A stretch of DNA of 64,000 nucleotides from assembly GCA_013399855.1 (NCBI GenBank), contig VXAY01002246.1:507637-571636 (forward strand), given 5' to 3'. Shown here one piece after another: positions 51,354-59,900 of this stretch (the stretch's first letter is position 1; every line of letters begins with the position of its first letter). Position numbers and translations under genes: made by a program. The notes below the pieces were generated by a model. That model searched no databases. It was not told the origin of the DNA and saw nothing but the letters and a program-made list of their open reading frames with translations. This DNA is from Oxyruncus cristatus (taxonomy: Eukaryota > Chordata > Aves > Passeriformes > Cotingidae).

Positions 51354-52772
51354 TCAGTGTCGGGGCTGTGGCAGGAGGACAGCCTCCAGCAGCGAGAGCA
51401 GGTCTGCAGAGAGGTCCTGGGGAGCAGACGGGGAGAGGGTGAACAGCTGGGCAGGGGTCCAGGCAGGGCTAGAGGTGTGGGGGTGACAGCCCACCCCCTG
51501 GAAGGCATCCCTGCCAGGGACAAGCAGGAGCACAACCTCCGGTCTGTCTCGACCGATGGGACCCCAGAAACAGCAGGGAGGGAAGCGCTAGGAAGGATGG
51601 GGCAGGCTGGAGAACCCACTTAACCCGCCACAGGGAGCAGGAGTCACCTCTCTGTTCCCTGCCCCCAACAAGGCTGTTGTTATCCCAAAACCAACTCCTG
51701 CACTGCCTCACACCAAGAGGAATCTGAGACCAGCCCAAGGGGTGTGAATCTCTGCCACATACCAGCCCCATTCCCAGAGTGACCCCAACCCCTGCCAGCA
51801 CATACCTGGGTGACTGTCCCTACGCCCATGAACTCCGGCAGCTCCAGCCCCGCATCCAGGAGTGGATCACCAGGTAGATCCGGGGGGGACCAAGCCCCTG
51901 AGTGGTGGGGAGGGGTCAGCCAGGGGGTCTCGGTGGAGGCGACAGCCCTGTGCAGCTCCAGGGAGGTCCCCACTGCAGGGGTGTAGGGGGGTGACCCCCA
52001 GGTATCCATCGCGATGTAAGAGACCCCAAGCACTTCTGGGGGACTCCCTGTTGCAGGGGTGTAGGGAGGTGACTCCCAGGTCTCCATCCCTATGCTGGGA
52101 CCCTCAAATACCTCTGGCAGGGTCCCTGTCACAGGGACATAGGGGGGTGACCCCCGGGTCTCTAACCCTGTATCCGGACCCCCAAACACCTCTGGGGGAG
52201 TCCCCGCAGCACAGCCAAATGGGGGCGACCCCCAGGGCTCCATCCCCATGACGGGAGCCCCGTGCAGCTCCTGCGGGGGGCCCGCCATGGGAGGTGACCC
52301 CCAGCCCACAGTGGCGGGGGATGAAGCATCGTGGGGGTCCGTGTCCTGGCAGCACCCCAGGCCCCGGGGGCAGAGGGGGCAGTGTCGGGGGGCCGGCGCC
52401 CCCCGGCCGAGTCCCAGCAGGGCGGAGAGGTGGGCGATGTAGCGGGTGGCGAGGCGCAGGGTCTCGATCTTGGTGAGGGTCTGTCCGGCGGGCGCCAGCG
52501 CGGGCGGCAGGTAGTGCCGGTACCCCCGGCCTTATTTGGTTCGGGTGTAGGGGCGATGCCTCTGCACCCACAGGGAGGTGTCGAGCCCCCCCATCCCCCG
52601 CGCCGNGGCAGGGTCCCCGGGCGGCGGCGGGGGACGCGAGGCCGCAGGAGTCGGGCGATGCTGCGGGCGAGCTGCTGCAGTAGCCCAGGGTGTCCGGCGG
52701 TCCGCGGCAGCCCCAGTCCCGCGGCGGGGCCGTAGCGGGCGGTGTGCGGCCAGGCGCTGCGGAGTGGGCCAT
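51354..52772 (-). CDS. MESP1: MESP-family bHLH factor (MESP1 position), broken as assembled
   Basis: Exon 2 (51416-51354) encodes DLSADLLSLLEAVLLPQPRH and stop, resembling the DLLALLE-type MESP C terminus. Exon 1 ends at 51806 in phase 0. Upstream, in frame, are RHYLPPALAPAGQTLTKIET and LRLATRYIAHLSALLGLG (end of helix 1, loop, helix 2), then CPLCPRGLGC as in mammalian MESP, then four 26-residue repeats. The N-terminal part starts at ATG 52772 (MAHSAAPGRTPP) and carries GYCSSSPAASPDSCGL, but is in another frame. The basic region and most of helix 1, expected between them, are absent. In their place, after an N at 52606, are about 70 bases with an in-frame TAA at 52534-52532. MESP factors specify cardiac and presomitic mesoderm and segment boundaries. 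Orientation and order with the second copy and ANPEP equal human MESP1-MESP2-ANPEP. I read the break as probably an assembly fault. Confidence 0.85.
51958..52245 (-). repeat. 78-bp coding tandem repeat in the MESP C-terminal region
   Basis: Between the bHLH and the C terminus a 26-codon unit occurs about three and a half to four times: W-x-SPP-[FY]-x-P/A-x-x-GTPPEVFGGP-x-x-x-GMET. The core W-[GE]-SPPY recurs at a strict 78-base spacing. Human MESP2 also has a length-variable repeat (Gly-Gln) after its bHLH and an isolated W-A-TPPY, so expansion of this region is a family tendency. Confidence 0.88.
52317..52605 (-). repeat. Inverted near-identical block, arm 1 (pairs with 55085-55373)
   Basis: About 289 bases match 55085-55373 in inverse orientation with only a handful of substitutions (for example ACAGACCCTCACCAAG versus GCAGACCCTCACCGAG). 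Similarity starts abruptly at the N at 52606. At the other end the copies differ by an in-frame 21-codon insertion/deletion before MGMEPWG. Confidence 0.9.
52606..52606. other. Single N at the edge of the MESP duplicated block
   Basis: This unresolved base sits exactly where similarity between the two MESP loci begins, and between two MESP parts that are in different frames. It probably marks a contig join of unknown true length. Confidence 0.95.
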
Positions 52773-52814
52773 GGCGGGGCCGGGAGCCGTGTGCCGGTGG
52801 CTCCCGGCTGCCCC

Positions 52815-52951
52815 GGCTTTATGCCGGGCCAGAGGGGTGAAGTGGCACCTTCGTGGCTGCAGCACTTCAAAGGCCGTGGGACTGGGGGGGGCAGGGGGCC
52901 GAGGGACGCGGCTGTGAACGCGGCGTGACAAATTTCACCCCAGAGGTGTGA
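52815..52951 (-). promoter_or_regulatory. MESP1: MESP proximal promoter: paired T-box sites, TCF/LEF site and TATA-like box
   Basis: Reading upstream from the start codon at 52772: CATAAAG, a TATA-like box, at 52817-52823; GGGGTGAAG, T-box-like, near 52834; TTCAAAG (TCF/LEF, CTTTGAA on the gene strand) at 52866-52872; and TTTCACCC (52933-52940) with AGGTGTGA (52944-52951). The last is the exact T-box half-site, and the two form an imperfect inverted pair three bases apart. Direct control of mouse Mesp2 by Tbx6, and of Mesp genes by Brachyury and Wnt signals, makes this arrangement meaningful. Binding itself is inference. Confidence 0.6.
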
Positions 52952-54950
52952 GGCTGCTCGGTGCTGCCCGCCCTCGGCACCCCGCACCCCCGGCGCTGGG
53001 ATAGGGCTGGGACCCACACGGGTCCTGCAGTGCTGCGCGGGGGCTGCAGCAGGGTGTCGGTGGGTCTGCTGGGAGCAGCTGCAGCGGGGCAGCAGCAGGA
53101 TCTGCAATGGGGGTGCCGTGGGGTGTTCTGGGGCTCTGCTGTGGGGCTCTGCTGGGACTGCAATGGGGTTTGCAGTGGCTCTGCAGTGGGGTGTCCCTAT
53201 GTCCCGCCAGAGCATGACCCCAGCTGGGCATCCCCGCTGTCCCCGTGGCTTTGTGGGACTTCACTACACCCGCGTTGGGGATCCTGGTCCGCCACCGCCC
53301 CATGAGCCAGGACCCCGTGGGGCTGCCCGGTGATGGCAGTGGCAGGGGAACCCCCACGGGCGGCGAGTGCCGAGGGCCGGGGTCGGGGCTGGGAGGGGCC
53401 CCCCCGCCGCGTTCCCAAGCCCCACAGGTGTCGGGGCCGGCGGGTGCGAAGGTTTCCCTGGAAACGGCCCCGCCGAGGGACGGAAAATCCATCAGGGGGC
53501 GAGGGAACACCGGCACGGCAAGGGACCCCAGGCAGGGTGTGCACTGCCTGGGGGTACAGATAGGGGCACAGGACCCCCAGACCCGGTGTGCACAGCTCGG
53601 GGTTTCGGCAGGGGCAGGAGACACTCACCCACCAAACCGGGAGGACACAGCTGAGGAGTGCCCGGTGCTGCCCCAATAGGGTCTGAGACAGCCCATTCCG
53701 ACCCCATCCAACACCCGTCCCAAGGTGGAGGTTCAGCGGGGGTCCGGAGCAGCCTGACCCTGGAGCGTGGAAGGGGCTCTGGAGGAGCTCTGTGCCCCAC
53801 GGCCCAGCCTTGGCACGGCCTCTTCCCGCTACCCGGCCTCGCTTTCCCCCGCACCCCCCTGGGCCCCCTCCTGGGTCTCATTATCTGATGAGCTCCTAGA
53901 TAATGAGTTCTGCACCCGCTGCAGCCGCTTCCCACCTCCCTGTTTGGACAAGTGCTGGAGCGCGGCTGGGCCAGGGCAGCGTCGGCCACGGGGTCAGAGC
54001 CCCCGAGGGACACTCCACAGCCCCTTGCCCTGTGGGGCAGGTGGGGTCTCCACATCCCTCCAGGCCGTATCAGTGGAGCAGGGCTATTGGGGAAATGTGG
54101 CAAGGGCACCGGGACTGAGCTTGGCCAGTGCCCAGCTTGGATTGCACCCCCAGGAGCCCCCAGCCCCCCTGATGAGGGACCCCCGACCCTTCTGGGACCC
54201 TCCCAGGACATGTCACTGCCCACCTGGGACCCACCCTCCTTGCTCCAACACCTCCCGGCTCAGACACTTGTGTGGCTCCCGGCGGCCACACTTGTCCCTC
54301 CCTGGGATGGAGACACCTGGCACTGACAGTGCCCAGGGCCGTGGCCGGCACGGGGGTCAGTGCTGCAAAGCACCGAGCAAACAGTCCCCTCCACCCTGCT
54401 GCACGCCCCCAGCCCACCTCCACGGGGGGGAGGGAGGGTGGCACTGCTCCCAGCACCCTCAAGAGCTTGGCACCCCCATGGTGCCCCCCAGTGCTTCAGG
54501 GACCCTGACCCGGAGCAGCAAAGGGACTCCCAGCTCCAAGCAGGGGGCACAGCCCTGTGGGTCCCCAGGTGCCTCAGCTTCTCTGGAGACATCTGGGGCT
54601 ACATCCCATGGGACTGGGGAGACAGAAGCAGAACGGCGGAGCAGGGATGTCTTTGGGAAGGAAGGACCTCGGCCCCTCTGCCCAAACACCCTACACTCCT
54701 CACACTCCCTGCCCCGTTGGGCCCTCTGTCTAAGCCAGAGCCCACCCAGTACCCCCGGACCCGGGGCTGGGAGCTGGGCAGAGGGCAGGGAGCTGTGGGG
54801 ACCCCGCTGGGTGCCAGGGCTGGCAGCTTGGGGTCCCGGCCCTAGAAGGTCAAGTCCCGGATACCCGCTGCGGCCGGCGGGGTGACGCGGTGCGGGCCTA
54901 CGCGGTGCAACGATGAGGGGCAGTGGGGTGCGGGGCTGGCGGCACGTTAG
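52952..54950. other. Spacer between the divergent MESP genes
   Basis: No coding exon with family resemblance. In particular I find no second copy of the GYCSSSPAASPDS N-terminal segment that the plus-strand MESP gene should have. One AT-rich dyad (listed separately) stands out. Frames up to 372 codons across 53.8-54.9 kb are low-complexity. Confidence 0.5.
53877..53907. promoter_or_regulatory. Dyad of GATA / homeodomain cores between the MESP genes
   Basis: CTCATTATCT and AGATAATGAG form a perfect 10-base inverted repeat around an 11-base spacer. Each arm holds a GATA site (AGATAA) overlapping an ATTA core. It is an AT-rich spot within GC-rich DNA, midway between the divergent MESP genes. 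Confidence 0.45.
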
Positions 54951-55084
54951 CATCTCTCATGGCCGTGTGAATGGGTCCACACACACTTCCCAGCGCCGGC
55001 AGCGCCAATTAAGGACCAAAGGAGACAGATCTGACACTTCTGCAAATGGGCCTGGCATTCCCAGGCTCCCGCCGCAGCCCGCCC

Positions 55085-55373
55085 GGCGCGGGGGATGGGG
55101 GGGCTCGACACCTCCCTGTGGGTGCAGAGGCATCGCCCCTACACCCGAACCAAATAAGGCCGGGGGTACCGGCACTACCTGCCGCCCGCGCTGGCGCCCG
55201 CCGGGCAGACCCTCACCGAGATCGAGACCCTGCGCCTCGCCACCCGCTACATCGCCCACCTCTCCGCCCTGCTGGGACTCGGCCGGGGGGCACCGGCCCC
55301 CCGACACTGCCCCCTCTGCCCCCGGGGCCTGGGGTGCCGCCAGGACACGGACCCCCACGATGCTTCATCCCCC
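55085..55373 (+). repeat. Inverted near-identical block, arm 2 (pairs with 52317-52605)
   Basis: Matches arm 1 inversely over about 289 bases and has the same short frame: ATG at 55095, MGGLDTSLW...RPYTRTK, TAA at 55155-55157. Sequence upstream of 55085 is unrelated to the N-terminal coding part of the other copy. Confidence 0.9.
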
Positions 55374-55962
55374 ATCATGGGGATGGAGCCCTGGGGGTTG
55401 CCCCCATTTCGCTGTGCTGCAGGGACTCCCCAAGAGGTGTTTGGGGGTCCGGGTCCAGGGTTAGAGACCTGGGCATCATCACCCTACATCTCTGCTGCAG
55501 GGATCCCCCTAGAGTTGCAGAAGACCCCCATCTACATCACAGGGTCCTGGTCATCCTCGTTGTGCAGCCTTGGAGCAGTGACCCCCCGGGAGTCTCCCTT
55601 GAGAGGTGCCACAGCCACAGGGACTGGAATGGCTTCCTCCTGCTGCTTGGAGCTTCCCAGGACAGGACTGATGGACACAGGGCACCCCAGGACCCCTGCA
55701 CCTGGCTCCCAGCTGCCTGCACACCACCAGGTACCCACAGCCCCTCCCCAACCCAGCCCCTGCTACCGCAGCCCCGGCTTGGTGTGGTGGACAGTCCTCA
55801 TGGGGTGCGAGGCAGGGGGCACAGGGTATCCCACAGCCACTCACCTCACACAGCTCTTCCCTCACAGCTCAGCAGCCCCTCGGCCCTGGACAGGCTCGTT
55901 TCCCCAGCCCCTTGCCCCCAGCCCGTCTCCTGCCCAACTGCACCCCAGCACAGCACAGCTGA
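55158..55962 (+). CDS. MESP2: MESP-family bHLH factor (MESP2 position), fragmentary
   Basis: After an in-frame TAA at 55155 the frame gives GRGYRHYLPPALAPAGQTLT, then EIETLRLATRYIAHLSALLG (end of helix 1, loop, helix 2) and the CPLCPRGLGC motif. About two of the 26-residue W-x-SPPY-type units follow from MGMEPWGLPP. Exon 1 ends at the CACCAG|GTACCC donor at 55730. A second exon starting at 55868 or 55873 fits; the latter reaches a stop at 55960-55962 in phase 0. The DLSADLLSLLEA terminus of the other copy is not seen. No N-terminal segment, basic region or start codon in frame is present, so as assembled it cannot encode a DNA-binding bHLH protein. Position and orientation (divergent from the other copy, convergent with ANPEP) are those of human MESP2. 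It may be a pseudogene or, more likely, misassembled. Confidence 0.65.
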
Positions 55963-56086
55963 CCCTTACCCCAGGACAGAGACCACACAGGAACAGAGGC
56001 ATGGAAATGGGACAGTGGCTTGTCGTGGGGCGGTGGCACGGCTGTGCCACAGAGCTGCGCAGGACAGGACGGACACCAGGGTCCTC

Positions 56087-56092
56087 ATTAAA
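56087..56092 (+). terminator. ATTAAA poly(A) signal of the plus-strand MESP gene
   Basis: Common variant ATTAAA (CTCATTAAAGCTG) about 125 bases after the proposed stop codon. Confidence 0.5.
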
Positions 56093-56760
56093 GCTGCCAT
56101 GCACCACTGCATCCCAGCTCATTACTGCTGGACCCACTGCCTGCACCCCAGCATGGGCAGGCTTGGGGACATCCCTCAGCCTGGCACCCCACACACACAG
56201 CCAGGTGCTCCCCCAGGCCAGCGGCTCAGTACCCCCTCCCAGCCCACTCCCAGTCCAGATATGTCCCAGGGCTGGAGCAGCAGAGGGACCCACCACCCAA
56301 GGTGTCTCCAGCCCCACTGAGCTCCCAGACCCCCGAGGGTCCTGTCCCTTCCCTGTGCCCAAAGACAGCTCCATCCCTTTGGGGTCCAGGGTAGCCCACA
56401 GGGGATAGTCCCTCCTGACTGTCACAGCCACCCTGGTGCCCCCTGCCCTGACCCCACAGCACCTGCCCAGAACAGGGGACAGACAGAGGGGTCCCGGTGC
56501 CAGCCCGGGGGAAGTGGGCATGCAGCCCCGAGCAGGGCCCAGCAGGAGAGCTCACACACCACCGTCAGACGGGGGGCCCTGGGGCTGGCGTCAGCAAAGC
56601 CCCCAGAGCCACTTAGCACCAGGCTCCTAATGGCCGGGGGGCTTATGGCCTCAGCCCCTGCCCCGTGTCTGCCACAGGGTCCCTGGCACTTCCTGCCCAG
56701 CCCCTCGAAGTCCCTGCAGCGCAGCCCCCCAGCACCCAGTCCAGGAAACCGGACAAGCCT
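56093..56760. other. Spacer between convergent MESP and ANPEP genes
   Basis: GC-rich sequence between the two poly(A) signals. I see no gene or recognised repeat in it. Confidence 0.5.
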
Positions 56761-56766
56761 TTTATT
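56761..56766 (-). terminator. ANPEP: Poly(A) signal of ANPEP
   Basis: TTTATT on the plus strand, AATAAA on the minus strand, 195 bases past the ANPEP stop codon. Confidence 0.75.
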
Positions 56767-56960
56767 TACACACTCCCACGGCTGCACCAGCGCGACATCC
56801 CTGCCACCCTGAGTCCTCCATGACCCCGCAGCCCATTAGCCAGGCGTCAGGTCCCCCACTGGCAGTGGAGGCCTGGGGGCACAGGGGGCTTGGGGCCATG
56901 GTGAAAGGAGGTGGGAGTGGGCGAGGGTCTGTCCCGGTGGCCGGGGTAGGGCAGGCACTG

Positions 56961-59900
56961 TCATCTGATCTCGCCCTCGAACCAGGTCAGCACAGTCGCC
57001 CGGTTCTCCTTCACCCAGTCGATGTTGGCGCGGGTCCGCTCCAGTGCCTGCTCCAGCGCCCGCGTCCCCGACCCAAACCCGATGTCCTGGTTGTCTTCCT
57101 TGAACTGCTCCAGCTGCCCGGCAGAGACAGGGCTGGAGTAGGGTGGGGGCAGGCCTGGCAGCTCCTGGCAGCCACCAGCAGCCCCCAGCACCACCCCAAC
57201 AGCACCCCACCAGGAACATCCCAATAGCCCCTGACAACCCCTGTTGAGCACCCCAGCAGCTCTCAGCAGCTCCCTGGCAGAACCCCAACAGCCCCGAGGA
57301 GCAGCCTGATAGCACCCAGCACCACCTCAATAGCCCCCAACACCACTCAACATCATCCTGAGAGCCCCAGCAGCACCCTGACAGCCCTTGGGAGACCCCA
57401 GAACCACCTCAGCAGCCTCCAGAAGCACTCCAACGGCCCCCAGCACTCCGTGGCAGAACCCAACAGCCTCCAGGAGCACTTCAACAACCCTTGGGAGCCC
57501 CCAGCACCACCCCAGCAGCCTTCCAGCAGCCCCATGGTGGGGAATAGATGCTGACTGGAGCCCTGGGCACATGAGGGACAGGAATCCCCCTCTCTGGTGC
57601 GGCTGGGGTCCCCATGCTGATGGTCCCCCTGTCAGGATCCAGCCTCACCTGCTGCAGCTCAAACTCGGAGGAAAAACGCTGGGTCACAGATAAAATCAGG
57701 CGGGAGAAGGAGAAGGAGCCGCCCCCATACCTGGGAAAACAGAGGGGTGCTGAGTCGGGGGTCCCGCTGAGCCACAGCGGAGCGGACAAAGGAAGGAACA
57801 GTGCCACCCTCGAGGAGTGTGGGCAGACAGGGATGCCCCCAGCCCCCCGCAGTTCTCACTGGCTGAAGAGAGTCTTCCAGTTGCCACGGATGAAGTCCCA
57901 GGCCAGGGGCTGCCCTACCACATTGCTGGCAATGCTGTTGATGGTGGAGGTCGCATCCTGCTTCCTGATCTTTGTGGGGTCAATGGTGTACTCCAGGTAC
58001 CTGGGAGGATACAATGTTGGGTGAGGGGTTGGCAGGGGCTGGTGGGGGCACCACCGTGACATCCAATGGACCCTGCACCTACCGGCTAAGGATCCAGGAG
58101 TGGGGGCTGCAGGCGAGGGCTGTGCGGAGCTTGTCAGCCTCGGACACAACGGAGGCCTCCTTGAACCTTTCCCAGAGGAAATTCCACGTCTCCTCCCCGC
58201 CCGTGGTCACCATGCTGCAGTAGATGGCCGAGCGCAGGTTCGGGGGAACTCTGTTGGAGTAAGAGCTGTCAGTGCTGGGACCCTCCCTCCATGCCCAGCC
58301 CAGCCACACACACGGTGCCGGGGCTCCCCGGGGACTCACGGGTTGTTGCTGCTGTTTTGCCGCCACTGGCTCAAGTATTGGGTGGCTAACTCTTGGCAGT
58401 CGGTGATGCCGTATGAGCAGGCAGTGCTGATGGCATTGACCTCATTGTACCTGGGGAGAGAGGGGCCGTGAGGGCTGGAGTCCAGCATGGGGCACCCACC
58501 GGCTGGCACAGCTGCGGGTGGGGCCGTGCCCTCTCCCCAGGGTAGTCAGGGAGACCCTGGGGATCCAGCCCAGCTCCGGGGCCACAGCACTCACTGGTCC
58601 ATCAGGTCAGTGGGGATTGAGGTCCAGTTGCTGGTGATGTTCTTGTAGTGGTTGAAGAGAGGAGTCACCTGCTTCTGCATGTATTTCTGTGAGGCAGGAG
58701 CAAGTCAGCACCCGGTGGCACTGGCAGCAGCCCCCACCCTGCTGCAGGGGCAGCGCCGGCCCTTCACCCCCGGCCTGTGGGGTGGCCCCTCGCCCCCGGC
58801 ACGTGGGGTGGCACCACTCACCGTCATGGCCCCAAAGACCTCGCTGCGGTCGAACATCAGCTGGAAGTACTGGAGGTTGTTGAGCGCTGCCTCCCAGGGC
58901 ATGTACGCTGTCTCCTGGCTCAGGAACCGCGTCGTGTTCAGGGCCAAGGTCACACTGACGTACTTGGCCCTGTTGGGGTGAGGGCAGCGTCAGCTCTCCG
59001 GCCCCACCACCACCGCCCACCTCAGGGTGCCTGCTCCGCCTGGCCCCTCGCCCTTGTGGCACCCAGAGCACCCAGCACAGCTCACCTGGCCAGGTTAAAG
59101 GCATCATCGATGATCTGGGCACGGTTGATCACAGGGAAGACCTGGAAGAGGACAAAATCGGCATCTCAGGGCAGCCCTGAGCAGGGTGTGGTGTGCATGG
59201 GAGGTGTAGGGTGGGGTCCTATGCTGCAGTCCCAGCCGCCCTGCATACTGTGTGGTCGGTGCTGAGCTGGCTGAGGAGCTGGTCCCAGTTCTCCTGGTTG
59301 TAGTTGACACGGAAGTACCCACTGACGTTGAGGTTCAGCAGGAGCCAGTTGGGACTGTCGACTTTGAAAGTGTCATTGGTGTCTGGAAGGGGACAGTAAG
59401 CTCAGCCCCCACTACCCAGGTGGTTGAGGTACTCCCCGAGGGACCCCAACCTGTGCCTGAGCAGGAGAGGTGGCAGCAAAACCACCAGTCAGAGCCAGGA
59501 CACACCGTACCTGTGGCTTTGGTCAGCCAGTACCTGTCACTCGCAATGCCATCATGTGTCATCCAGGTGATGGGGACGATCCAGGTGTAGCTGTGCCGGG
59601 GACAGACAGGTGATGGGACTGGCCCCTACCCCATGACCCCCCAGTCCCTGGTCCCCTGCTGCCGGCCCCTGCTCCACTCACTTGAAGACGGAGGGTCTGT
59701 CCACGTGGGAATTGGGGTCCAGCAGGAAGTGGGTCTGGTTGATGGTGCCAGTGAGGGTGTTGGCGGTCACCACAGGGAAGCCCATCTGCAGCGTCCAGCG
59801 GTCCATGATGTTGCTGATGGTGTCAGGCAGTAGGACCTTGTTCTTCTCTACTGCCTGAGGGGACAGCAACACCGCCGGTCATGGGCCAGGGGCACAGGGT

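Noticed and set aside
53767..54885. 372-codon plus-strand frame between the MESP genes
   Set aside because: Low-complexity Pro/Ser/Gly sequence, no MESP N-terminal similarity, no start context. Treated as spacer.
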